Source of the DNA: Cavia porcellus
Taxonomy: Eukaryota > Chordata > Mammalia > Rodentia > Caviidae
Direction of reading: 5' to 3'
Assembly: GCF_034190915.1 (NCBI RefSeq)
Contig: NW_026947484.1
Span: forward strand, 72,185,482 to 72,249,481
Length of the DNA: 64,000 bases
Shown here: in pieces, positions 36,267 to 46,354 of the stretch
Numbering within the stretch: the first letter of the stretch is position 1
Layout: every line of letters starts with the position of its first letter
The notes under the pieces: generated by a model
Told to the model about the DNA's origin: nothing
Database searches by the model: none
The model's input: only the letters and a program-made list of their open reading frames with translations
Made by a program: the position numbers and the translations under genes

Positions 36267-36408
36267 GAAGGAGAAGGAGAAGGAGAAGGAGAAGGAGAAG
36301 GAGAAGGAGAAGGAGAAGAAGAAGAAGAAGAAGAAGAAGAAGAAGAAGAAGAAGAAGAAGAAGAAGAAGAAGAAGAAGAAGAGAAGAAGAAGAAGAAAAG
36401 AGAAAGAA
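36267..36408. repeat. (GGAGAA)n to (GAA)n purine microsatellite
   Basis: About eight gaagga-type hexamers are followed by more than 20 GAA/AGA triplets, all purine on +. The array appears to have grown from the A-rich tail of the B1 immediately upstream. The poly-Lys/Glu and poly-Leu/Phe frames here are artefacts. Confidence 0.95.
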
Positions 36409-36409
36409 A

Positions 36410-36955
36410 TGACAGGTGATTTTCCTTTTATCCACATAAATATATTTTGTCTATCCTGACAAAAATAAATACAATAATACTTACTGTCTCCTAGAAGTTT
36501 AGAACAAAGCTGATGGTACATGCAGGGTATTCTGAGGCACCATTAGGGACTATGTACATTTTTTAATTTTGAAAAGCATGTTACTCTAAAAATATTTGGT
36601 TTTTTTTCTATGAGCTTTGGAAAGTACTAATTTGGAAATACGGATTTATTTTCCCACTGAGTCTTTCGGAAAACATGCTGCTTCTCCTTATGACCCAGCC
36701 TGTCCTCCTGACTTGGTATGGACATTAATTCCCTTGGCATCATACTCCCTTCTTCATTTAAGCAGGCTAAGGTCTACCCAGGTCTCTCCAGAGGTTTGTA
36801 TACTGCTTTTGAAGCTTCTAGAACAGGAAGAACTTTATCCCACCCGGTAGAGGCTGGTCACCAAGAGGCTCTTAGAGTCACGCTAGCCAGAAGTTTTTCC
36901 TTGGAGTGAGATGAAATTACAGCATAAGAACACATTAGAAAAGTAATGAGGACAG
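36410..36955. other. unassigned non-coding sequence
   Basis: Nothing recognised. The 77-codon frame at 36617-36850 has no features. Confidence 0.35.
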
Positions 36956-37120
36956 ACTGGGTCTGGTGGTGCACACCTGTAATCTCAGCATTCAGGAGGC
37001 TGAGGCAGGAGGATGGCTGAGAGTTTAAGGTCAGCCTGGGTTACATAGTGAGTTCAAGGCTGGTCTAAACTACATAGCAAGATGTTGTCTAAAAAAAGAA
37101 AAAAAAAAAAAAAAAAGGAA
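36956..37120 (+). repeat. B1-type SINE
   Basis: 'gactgggtctggtggtgcac', 'gaggctgaggcaggaggatg', then the internally duplicated pair 'cagcctgggttacatagtga' and 'ggtctaaactacatagcaag', ending in an A tail at 37100-37117. Confidence 0.9.
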
Positions 37121-37514
37121 AGCACTGAGGATGAACATTCTTGACAAACACAATACCTAAGAAACTCTGAAACTGGCTACCAAGGAGCACCTTTCAGAAG
37201 ATACTCAAAGAATTTTCCATATTGAATTGCTAGTCTATTAAATAGTTTCAGTTTCAAGAAGGATGTAATGATGAAAGTCCTTACATGTACTAGGGGATAA
37301 GTAGAGAGTCATCTCTGTTGGTGAAGTTTATCATAAAGGTGCGCATGAATAGTGCTCAGACAAGAAATTTCTCAACAATTGCACCCCTGGGTCCTACCTG
37401 TGCAGCACTGAACTCTAAGGCACGGTAGGAACAACTCCACACATCAGGTGGCCATGCAAGACTCTGTGGTCTTGTCCACCTAACATCTTTAACCTCTCAG
37501 AGAAGGAATTAGGT

Positions 37515-37625
37515 GCATTTCATTTTGTTTTGTTCTGGATAAGGTCTCACTAAGAAGCTGAAATGACTAGACTGGGCCCAAACTTACAGTCCTGCTGCTT
37601 CAGCCAAAAGTGCTGGGATTATAAT
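37515..37625 (-). repeat. B1/7SL-type SINE, degraded
   Basis: 'ggataaggtctcactaagaa', 'actgggcccaaacttacagt', 'tgctgggattata' are the reversed 7SL-SINE order. Confidence 0.55.
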
Positions 37626-37757
37626 TTTCTAACACTTCGTATGCAGTAATTTTTGCTAATGAGAGAATGACAATTTGTGTAATAAGCTGCCTTCCTTCTT
37701 AGTTTTTTTGGCTGTAGTTAAGGTTTCTGTGATTAAGAAACAATGATATTTAGTGAC

Positions 37758-37865
37758 TTGTGAGACCCTGCCACAGAATAAAAAATAAAAAAGAACTGAA
37801 AACCTAGCTCAGTGCAACGGCCTTGGAACAAATCCAAGTACCACAAAAGGGAGAAAAATAAAGAA
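37758..37865 (+). repeat. B1+ID dimer SINE, 3' part
   Basis: 'ttgtgagaccctgccacaga' (B1 end), an A-rich joint, then an ID-like segment ('cctagctcagtgcaac', 'caaatccaagtaccac') and an A/G tail that continues into the purine tract. Confidence 0.6.
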
Positions 37866-38782
37866 AAAGTAAGAGAAGGGAGGGAGGGAAAGAGAAGGAG
37901 AGGAAGAGGGAGAGGGACAGGGACAAGGAGAGGAAAAGAAAGGAAGGAAAGGGATGGGAAAGAAAGGGAAGGGAAGGGGAGGGGAGGGGAGGGAAGGGGA
38001 GGGGAGGGGAGGGGAGGGGAGGGGAGGGAAGGGAAGGGAAGGGAAGGGAAGGGGAGGGGAGGGAGGGAAGGGAAGGGAAGGGGAGGGAAGGGAGGGGAGG
38101 GGAGGGGAGGGAAAGGGGGAGGGGAGGGGAGGGGAGGGGAGGGAAGGGAAGGGAAGGGGAGGGGAGGGAGGGGAGGGAGGGGAGGGGAAGGGGAGGGGAG
38201 GGGAGGGGAGGGGAGGGGAGGGGAGGGGAGGGAAGGGAAGGGAGGGAAGGAAGGGAAGGGGAGGGGAGGGGAGGGGAGGGGAGGGGAAGGGAAGGGAAGG
38301 GAAGGGAAGGGAAGGGAAGGGAAGGGGGGGAGGGGAGGGGAGGGGAGGGGAGGGAAGGGAAGGGGAGGGGGAGGGAGGGGAGGGGAGGGGAGGGAAGGGA
38401 GGGGAGGGGAGGGGAGGGGAGGGGAGGGGAGGGGAGGGAAGGGAAGGGGAGGGAAGGAAGGGAAGGGGAGGGAGGGGAGGGGAGGGGAGGGAAGGGGAAG
38501 GGAAGGGAAGGGAAGGGAAGGGGAAGGGAAGGGAAGGGGAGGGGGGAGGGGAGGGAGGGAAGGGAAGGGAAGGGAAGGGAAGGGGAGGGGGAGGGGAGGG
38601 GAAGGGAGGGAAGGGAAGGAAGGGAAGGGAAGGGAAGGGAAAGGAAGGGAAGGGATGGGAAAGAAAGGGAAGGGAAAGGGGAGGGAGGGGAGGGAAGGGA
38701 AGGGAAGGGAAGGGAAGGGAAGGGAAGGGAAGGGGGGGAAGGAAGGGAAGGGAAGGGGAGGGGAGGGGAGGGAAGGAGAAAA
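37866..38782. repeat. ~0.9-kb (GGGGA/GGGAA)n purine tract
   Basis: Nearly every base on + is G or A. The first 60 bp carry a few other bases (C near 37918 and 37923). Inside the tract only two T's are seen, at 37955 and 38656, both in the same 'gggatgggaaagaaaggg' context and 701 bp apart. That suggests a larger internal duplication. Runs of three or four G's every 5 bp give dense potential for G-quadruplexes on + and for triplexes. Two overlapping Gly/Glu/Lys/Arg frames of 328 and 279 codons are translations of the repeat and not genes. Confidence 0.95.
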
Positions 38783-38789
38783 AAATTGT

Positions 38790-39650
38790 ATGAGTTGATC
38801 AGATTCTGCAGGAAAGAACTGAGATCATTTTTCTTAAAACATTATTTCTCCACAAAAAACTAAGATAAGTAAGATTTAAGAAGGAAACAAAAGGACATAA
38901 ATAAATATAAGGAAAGATATATGCAACATAAATAATGTAATATTAACATCCCAATACTTTAAAAATGCCTGATAAGCAACAAAGAGAAAAATATAAAGCA
39001 TTGCCATGGGAAAAACGAAAAGATGACTTGTATCATGTTGGGGACCACTACCTAGTATTTGTGACCTTCTGAAGCAGAGCATGGAGTTCTCATTTTCCAT
39101 TCCAAGGAGCCAAACAGGCCTGCTCATTCCCCCAATCGCCATAGTGCAGTCATGTGCCCCCAGCTTGTGCAGTGAGGTGCTCCTGCCTGACACCCTATGG
39201 CTTGGGAAACAATGCTGTGACATCAGAGCAACTGAGAATTTTATCTGCAGTCACACTGAGAGCTCCAGGACAGCAGCAGTGGGTCATACCCAGGATGTCG
39301 CTGACCGTGCCTTAACTGTCCCGTCCTGTTCCGTGGTGTAAAAGCAACAAGAGAGAGGGAAGGAAAACCTCGTTCTCATATTGTGTGCAGGCTACTGGGA
39401 TTAGGGCGGTGCCAATACCACATTCCCTGTCACCAGCTTTCCCTTACCTGATTCTCCAGCCTTCTCTTGATTCGTAAGTTCCTTTGCACCCTTCTAGCAG
39501 AATCTGTTTCTGTCTAGAGTAACCAGAGTTAGTGCACACAAGCTGGCCCTAACCAACAGCGGAAATGAACTGCCAGTTCCTAAAGGAAGCAGCCTATGTG
39601 GGAAATAAAAAGAAAGCTGTCTGGCCTCACTAGAATGGAGGGATAAGCTC
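38790..39650. other. unassigned non-coding sequence
   Basis: The reverse 115-codon frame at 38876-39223 has no domain I recognise. Parts of 39340-39650 may be the 5' portion of the LTR that follows. Confidence 0.35.
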
Positions 39651-39654
39651 CATT

Positions 39655-39870
39655 ACATTTGTTTTTTTACTATTTCACTGCTTTGCTGCCTTTGGCCCAC
39701 CAGGGACTATTCTGCTTTGCAATGTGCCTCTGCTATGCCACCAGGCCTTGAAGCAAGCCAACTATGAACTGAAATCTCTACAAACTGTGAGCTAAATAAA
39801 CATTTAATCCTTTAATATTGGGTGTCAGGTATTTTGCCTCAGCAATGAGAAAAGTAATTAAGACATCAGA
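39655..39870 (+). repeat. ERVL-MaLR LTR, 3' part
   Basis: 'tgcctctgctatgccaccag', 'caactatgaactgaaatctc', 'gtgagctaaataaaca' (polyadenylation area) and 'gggtgtcaggtattttgcct' match the 3' half of the better preserved LTR at 63055-63443. Confidence 0.7.
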
Positions 39871-40129
39871 TGAGCCTGAACTCTTCGCATGAGCCCTTTA
39901 ATAGCCAAGTGAGAGTCAGGAATTCATAGCACAAAAAGCACTCAGTGCTCTCTGACCTGAAGATAAAGTAATGAAGGGGACCACATAGAAAGTCCTGAAG
40001 AACTTACCATGACTGCCCCCCAGCCGATAAACCAACAAGAAAACAAGGATCTCAGCCACAAGCACAAGAAAACAAAACCTGGAACTTGAAAGTGGATTTT
40101 TTTCTCCTCTCCTCAGTCTCCAGATACTG

Positions 40130-40450
40130 TTGGCCAAGTATGACCATCTTGATTTCAGCCTCATGAGGCTCTAAGGGTCTCACAGCTGTAGAGGCTGAGA
40201 AGTCCAGTAGCATGGTGCTGGCATCTCTTCAATCACCTTACAAGGGAAGATGGAGTGGCCAGAGAACATGTGCACACAAGAGCAAAGGCCTGAATGCTTC
40301 TTTTGTCAGAACTCAGCCCTGTAATAATAGCATCAACCCATTCGTGACATCAGAGCCTTCATGAGCTCATCACCTACCACCAACACGCTGCCTTGGAAAT
40401 TAAGTTTTTAATGCATTTTCTACAGGGAACAGGTTCAGACCGTAACAGTT
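40130..40450 (-). repeat. ERVL-MaLR-type LTR (reverse)
   Basis: 'gctgtagaggctgagaagtc', 'atggtgctggcatctcttca', 'agccttcatgagctcatcac' follow the reversed MST/MLT1 order. Confidence 0.6.
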
Positions 40451-40454
40451 GGTT

Positions 40455-41150
40455 TCTTGGCTGTATGTGTATATCTGATCCATGTGTCCTGATCTCAGTC
40501 ATACTGGTTTAGGAGTCTCATTTTAACTCAATTATCTCTTTAAACAGTTTATTTTCGAAGACGGTTACCTTTTCAGGTGTTGGGTTTATGGCTTTAAAAT
40601 ATTCACTTTGTGGCCCCCTACAGCCTAATTCAGCTTATACCATCTAGAACACAGAAATTCAAATTAATCTTTTCCTATAGTTGAGCCAGGAAGAATCACC
40701 TTTATGTAGTGTCTCCATAATACAATGACACTGTGATTGCTTAAAATAATGGTTCATAATCCTTCATGCTATTGACATCTACTGACATCTCTGTCATGGT
40801 GGGCTGTGCATTATTAGAAGATTACATAATTTCTAACCACTACTCAAAAAATACCAGCATCACCACCTTTCCTACCCTTGAGTCGAGACACTGATAAATG
40901 GTTCCTGGGAAGTACAATCACCCCTTGTATAAATCACATCCTTAAAGAGACTCAGTTATTTATCAATGATAATAAGCAAAAAGGAAGAAACCAATAAGGA
41001 TGGGTCATTCTCCTTCTATTGGCTAATAATTCTATCAAGGTGATTTCTTAGCAAGTGGCTACATCAACCCTCATTTTCTAGACTAGGAAGTTATTTCAAG
41101 GGAATGAATCACTTGCAAGAAGAACATGGGGCAGGTAAATTAAGAAGTGT
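40455..41150. other. unassigned non-coding sequence
   Basis: Nothing recognised. Confidence 0.35.
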
Positions 41151-41285
41151 TATGGTTTATATCAGAACATCCCACAAAGCCTCATGCACTCATGAGTTAG
41201 TATCTGAGGAGAGAATTTGATCACGGATATGTGGTACTCATCAGTATTAGTCTACCGATAAACTGATAGCTAAATGTGATAAGGA
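41150..41285 (+). repeat. ERVL-MaLR LTR, 5' fragment
   Basis: 'gttatggtttatatcagaac' and 'cacaaagcctcatgcactca' match the LTR start as seen at 63055. Confidence 0.55.
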
Positions 41286-41289
41286 CATG

Positions 41290-41365
41290 GTGGGTTATAT
41301 AGTGAATTGAAGTTCAGCCTGAACTTACCTTGACCCTATCTCAAAAAAACAAAAAGTAAAAATAA
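41290..41365 (+). repeat. B1 SINE fragment
   Basis: 'gggttatatagtgaattgaa', 'cagcctgaacttaccttgac', 'cctatctc' plus an A-rich tail: the right part of a B1. Confidence 0.6.
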
Positions 41366-41394
41366 AAAGAATAATCCTTTGAGGTACATATTAA

Positions 41395-41540
41395 TGAAAA
41401 CTATTTTACCAAAGCCAGATAAGTTACTTAATCAAAGTCATACAGCTACTAAAAGAAATGAAACAAAAACAAAAACACAAGCAAGTTGGATCAGAACCCA
41501 GGCTCATAATCTCTGAATCTTACTCCATCCTTTGGCGTGA
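41395..41540 (-). repeat. MIR SINE (ancient)
   Basis: Reversed MIR order: 'aagttacttaatcaaagtca', 'tacagctac', 'ggatcagaacccaggctc'. Confidence 0.5.
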
Positions 41541-41924
41541 GGCATTGACAGTGTGGGAAGTGCATACTGAGCATTCTTAATTCTTATCTTAAAGCATGAA
41601 ATCACCTTAAATATTATGATTGTCTACAATATCTCAAAAGTCTACATCTTTATCAGTAAGTATGTATAAATAAGTATTCTTAAGCTACTAGATGTACATC
41701 AAATGTCAATAAATAGAATCATATGCTGGATTTGAAGTGTTTAAAGATGATTTCGCTTTCTTTACATATTTTTGTTGATAGTAGCTCTTAGTTCATAAAT
41801 TTATTTGTTGACAAATAATTGACAAATAAGTGATATATAAGTATTAACAGGTAATTCTTGCACAGCTTTTCTCTCTCTCTCTCTCAAATAAAAAGCTTAA
41901 ATATACTCACAGAGATTGCTATTT

Positions 41925-41936
41925 AAAAGAACTTAC
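41925..41936 (+). repeat. target-site duplication, left copy
   Basis: aaaagaacttac, exactly repeated at 44830-44841. Confidence 0.9.
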
Positions 41937-42618
41937 GAGAGAGAACCAGGAGAAGGCCCGCCTCTGCCTGCCAGGCATCACCGCTGGAAGGCCCTTTCCT
42001 CTGCATGCTCAGCACAGGCCAAAGGAGACAGACAGATCCACCTCTGCCTTCTGTGTGCCACCACCAAAAGGCCACTTCCTATAGGTGGCCAAGGTGGGCA
42101 GAGAGAACCAACAGATCCATCTTCACCTTCAGGGAGCTGCCACCAGAAGACTCCTTCCTGCAGGCAGCCAGCAGGAGCAGGGACACACGGCCAAGTAAGC
42201 CCTGGGCACCCATAGGCCACCATTTGAGGTCCTTTGTTCCCTCAAGCAGCCATCACCCTCTAGCAGAATCATACAGACACATTCCTGTGTGTCTGCCACC
42301 ATTGTGGGAGTCCCAGTGTAGACACACAAGCTGAGAGAAGCAGCCCCACCTACATGCACCTCTGATCATCAGTAAAGCCCCAGTGTAGCTGCATAGCTCT
42401 GGAGAAGCCACCTCCACATCTGACTACCTCCCTGTAAATCTGAAATTAGAGGAACCCAGATGCCTGTCCCATCTCCCTACACTGTTTAGGGGCAGCTAAC
42501 ATGGAAAGTGCTTGGGACCCCACAACGAGCTTGTTGCAAGGAACTCAGGAAAATGTCAAGATGAAGGAGCAAAAGGCAAACTCAGATCTCTAGCCCACAC
42601 ACAATAAGTCTGGGAGAC

Positions 42619-43533
42619 ATGGTCATGAAAGAAAATAGAAGTCGCACACCTGAAATCTCTGAGAGGATAACAACCGAAATAAAGAAACAACTTTATGAGA
42701 TTGCAAACGCAGTCAAATCAGAAATAATGTCTCAGGTAAAAGAAGAAATCACAAACATACTGAAAGAATTGCTCAGCAAGGCTAAAGAAGACAGAGACAA
42801 TAAAGAGGAGCATAGGAAAATGATGGAAACCTTGAATGAATGTAGAAAGGAATCACAATGCATGAAACAGATTCATAGAGAGATGCAAGAAATTAAAATT
42901 TTAATCAAAAGCTGGCAAAACTGCTTGAAAGAGACTGAAGATAGGCTTTCAAACCCTGAAGACAGAATTGCGGCTAGTGATCATGAAAGGAAAGGTCTCT
43001 TAAAAATAACATGGAATCAGGAACTAACAACTCAACAGCTGCAAGATGATGCAAAGAAGCATAATTTAAGAGTGACAGGTGTCAGTGAAGAAGCAGGGAT
43101 CAACACAATTGAAATTAAAAGGATATTCACAGAAGTAATAGAAGAAAACTTCACAAGCATGGAAAATGGATCTGGCATGCAGATAAGTGAGGCATATAGG
43201 ACTCCAACTAGCCATAACCAAAGTAAATCTATATCTAGACATATAATAATCAAGATCTCAGAAATTCAGCACATGAACAAAATATTAAAAGCTGTTAGAG
43301 AAAAGAGACAGATCACCTATAAAGGAAAACCAATCAGAACCACAGCAGACTTGTCAACACAAACCATCAAGTCAAGAAAGTTTGGAGTGAAGTTTTCAAA
43401 CTCTGAAAGAAAACAACTTCCAACTCAGATTGGAAAATTATCTTTCAAAATTGATGGAAAAATAAGATACTTCCACAATAAAGAACAACTGAAGGAATTC
43501 ATGACCACCAAACCAACCCTCAGAGAGTGCTAA
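42619..43533 (+). CDS. L1 ORF1 protein (ORF1p-like), open frame
   Basis: A frame of 304 codons encodes a LINE-1 ORF1p-like protein. In active L1s this protein trimerises, binds the element's own RNA and acts as a nucleic-acid chaperone in cytoplasmic RNPs. Residues ~60-145 are Glu/Lys/Gln-rich with heptad spacing, as expected for the coiled coil. The RNA-recognition core follows with 'HNLRVTGVSEEAG' (~149-161). Next come 'EAYRTPTSHNQSKSISRHII' and 'ILKAVREKRQITYKGKPIRT', the usual landmarks of the RRM and C-terminal domain. The frame ends soon after 'KEQLKEF'. The ATG at 42619 is the first in this frame. Related copies start further upstream (an ATG around 42552-42562 is followed by stops), so the N terminus may be shortened. 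Whether it is transcribed is unknown. It is not a host gene. Confidence 0.8.
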   Translation: MVMKENRSRTPEISERITTEIKKQLYEIANAVKSEIMSQVKEEITNILKELLSKAKEDRDNKEEHRKMMETLNECRKESQCMKQIHREMQEIKILIKSWQNCLKETEDRLSNPEDRIAASDHERKGLLKITWNQELTTQQLQDDAKKHNLRVTGVSEEAGINTIEIKRIFTEVIEENFTSMENGSGMQISEAYRTPTSHNQSKSISRHIIIKISEIQHMNKILKAVREKRQITYKGKPIRTTADLSTQTIKSRKFGVKFSNSERKQLPTQIGKLSFKIDGKIRYFHNKEQLKEFMTTKPTLREC

Positions 43534-44060
43534 AGAATATTTTACAGAGACACAAAGATGACCACAGTTCCAGGAACAGTAGCAGAGGAGGATTGCCAAA
43601 CAAGACAGCAATTGAATGAAGGGGAAAAATGGAGAGCCAACAGCAGAAGGATAGCAGGGCACAGACAAGCCAGTGTATGCCAGCTGTAACCATTAATGTA
43701 GACAGCCTCAGGTCCGTAATAAAAAGAAACACAGGGAGAGTGCATCAAGAAACAAGATCCATCAACATACTATATACAAAAAATACATCTCACTGGAAAG
43801 GAAATTCATAGACTGAAAATCAAAGGAGAGAAAACAATTGTTCCATGTAACAGGAGACCAAAAAATAAAAATCAAGAGTAACTTGCCCATCAACCTCAGA
43901 ATGGATAAGAAAGATACGGTATTTTCATGCAGTGGAAAGCTATCCAGCTGTAAAGTAGAATAATCTCAAGGCTCCTGTAGGTAAATGGACACAACTGGAG
44001 ATCATGTTCATGGCTGAAACAGTTCAAACTCATACACATGAACCTAGCATAAGAAACAGA
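43534..44060 (+). pseudogene. L1 ORF2 remnant, both ends fused over a large deletion
   Basis: The sequence after ORF1 contains an intergenic region and then the beginning of ORF2 ('attaatgtagacagcctcag', 'caagatccatcaacatac', 'tacatctcactggaaagg'), which belongs to the endonuclease domain. After 'aataaaaatcaagagtaa' it jumps to the extreme 3' part of ORF2. The rest of the endonuclease, the whole reverse transcriptase and most of the C-terminal domain are missing. No frame stays open across it. Confidence 0.75.
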
Positions 44061-44109
44061 AGAAGTTAATGGGATCCAAAAGCAAAATAGTTAATGTAAG
44101 AGCAAAGGT

Positions 44110-44829
44110 GGGGAAACACCTGTGAGGGAAAGGTGGAAACTACTGTCAATTCCTTATTGTCTTATCTTGAACTCTTGCATTGTTTACACAATTTTGTTAA
44201 GGTTTGGCTTGTTCTGTCTTATTTTGTTAGATTGGTCAGATGGTAGGGACAGCTTTTTTAATATAATGGGATATTTTATGGTAATCATGGTTTCCTATTT
44301 ATTGCTTTGAAATCTTACAATGCTTTCATTCATCGGTTTCATGGGTTATTTTGTTTTGTTTGATTGTATTATGTGTGATGGTATGAACATCTATTTTGAA
44401 GAAACAAGACATTATGACAGCCATTGCTGATTTATTATCATCTTGTTTTGAAGTCCTAACATGCTTTTTTTCTTCTGTTTTGAACAGGCTCTATCCTGTT
44501 GTATTTTATTAGATTTTATTATATGTAGTGGTATAAACAAATTTTTGAGGAAAATGAGATATTATAGTAGCCATTATTCATTTCCTGTTATTTGGTTTTG
44601 AAGTCCCATAAGTTCATTCTCTTGAATGGTTTACAATATTTTGTTATGTTTGAGATATTATTGTATGTGAAGGTATGCTCAACTATGTTGAAGAGGAGAC
44701 ATTACGGTAGCTTACTGTTGATGACTGTCTTGCTGTGAAGTGCTGTGTTGCTTGCATTGTTCTGTTCTGATTTGCTTTGTTCTGTCTCTACTTTTTTGTT
44801 CCCTTTAAACTAAAAAAAAAATTCAAAAT
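44110..44829 (+). repeat. L1 3' UTR: five ~140-150 bp tandem units
   Basis: Each unit runs 'ggtagccattgttgatttcc ... cttgttttgaa ... tctgttttgtttgatttta ... gatggtatgggcatctattt ... acaagacattat' in variably diverged form (ellipses mark gaps). Anchors are spaced 140, 141, 150 and 137 bp. The last unit is cut short and passes into the A tail. Confidence 0.8.
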
Positions 44830-44841
44830 AAAAGAACTTAC
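44830..44841 (+). repeat. target-site duplication, right copy
   Basis: aaaagaacttac, identical to 41925-41936. Confidence 0.9.
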
Positions 44842-46354
44842 AAAGACAATGTTTTCTTTTTATTTAAAGAAAAAAAAAACAAAAAAATACATGGAGATAA
44901 AAAAAAGGGTAGAAATAATACGAAATTACAGAAAAACAAATGGTAAGAAATTGCTGGTTGATAAGTTACACATTGTCATCTTAGAAATAGCTGTTCAGGT
45001 TATAGAATTAAAGTATTTAGAATGACATTCAAAAAGTGACACTACAAACCATTCTGCTCTATGATCGAACAAAAGCTTAGTAATATGGTTATCAGTCCTA
45101 CACATTTGTTTTACATCTCAAAGAGGGTAAGATTAAACATATCAAAACAGAACAGAACATTTAAAAAAAACAATTTAAAGAAATACAGATTTCAAAGCAA
45201 GTCCACTGGAGATCTTCATTGTCTATCTAACTGTCTCTAGTTTCTTACAAATAGTTGTCCCTATCTTCACCCACTTTATATACTTATTGCATATTATAGA
45301 ACTAATCAAATCATTACAGGATGATGAAGGCTTTTTAGGTCCTCAAGTTCCAAATTAGGGAAGACAATAGTAACTACCATTGCATCTCTCATTCTCTTTG
45401 TGATAGCTGTCCCCATCTCTACATATGCTGAAATTGAACTCAAGAAACCAGTCCAATGTCATTCTAATCAGCGAACAATAGATTGCTAGAATTTATATTA
45501 TAATGCTACAAAATAAGCCTCAGGTTTCTCAGCATCTCTTCCTCAGAGTATCTGTTCCTTACATCTTGCATTATATAATTTGTTCCCATAAATAATTTTT
45601 AAATAAAAACCCATGTGTGAATTTCTACATATATATCTATCCTCTCTGTATTATAGGGAAAACCAAGTCATAGCAAGACAGCAAAACAATTTCCTAGAAA
45701 AACATGCAATGGATAAGACATATAAGACCATAATATAAATGATCTTCCGTAGCTACTATGTTTTCTCTTGTTATTTTCAATAGATTTGTCCACAACACTG
45801 GCTTATTATAGTTAAACATAGTATCACCTATTTTTATAAAAACTTAACTTTGACAGCATTGTAGGATTTGAGAGCTGTTACTAATTAATACCCGTATGGA
45901 TATCCTTTACATCTTGTCATCCTCAGAGTAGTTGCCTCTACTTTTAGGGTTGATACTAACAAGCAAACCAATTTCAAATAAAATCAGCCAAGGCCAACCC
46001 ATAGTCTTATGATTCAGATTCAATTAAGATCAGTCATAGTAAGACAATGTAAGTAATACAGGATTTCAGTTTAAGTTAATAGGAAAGTAAGGATAGTTAC
46101 CATGGTATAACCTGCTATTTTTGGGTCAAGATGTCTGTGCCCTCAAATCTGACATGAGTGGACAGACCAGAACAAATTAAATTCAAACTAAATATGGCAA
46201 TAGGACTACTGTGTCTTTTAAATCGTTATACACCATTAACAATGACCTCTGCCTTTTGTTTTATATAGTTTCAGAGCTGTCTATACTAAAGACTATAGCT
46301 TACCGTCTCTGCCTCATGTCTGCTACTCCACTTTTCTGCTATAATTTGTCCACC

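Larger units (their letters stand above)
41937..44829 (+). mobile_element. L1 LINE with ORF1 but ORF2 nearly absent (HAL1-like)
   Basis: A 2.9-kb element is bounded by a perfect 12-bp duplication. In order it holds: a 5' UTR with about three ~75-85 bp GC-rich monomers at 41958-42195, anchored on 'agatccacctctgcc' and 'agatccatcttcacc'; an open ORF1 (42619-43533); a short ORF2 endonuclease-start remnant (about 43685-43875); an abrupt joint near 43880; the last part of ORF2 ('gcccatcaacctcagaatgg', 43888-44060); a 3' UTR of five T/G-rich units (anchors ending 44171, 44311, 44452, 44602 and 44739); and an A-rich tail. The reverse-transcriptase region is absent. A complete L1 is 6-7 kb, so more than half is missing. 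The deletion came either before mobilisation (HAL1-like) or after insertion; the sequence alone does not decide. Confidence 0.85.

Noticed and set aside
36226..36521. Poly-Lys/Glu and poly-Leu/Phe frames
   Set aside because: They are frames of the GGAGAA/GAA microsatellite on the two strands.
37812..38798. Long open frames of 328 and 279 codons, Gly/Glu/Lys/Arg-rich
   Set aside because: They are translations of the GGGGA/GGGAA tract; a T-free purine repeat contains few stops on the + strand by composition alone.
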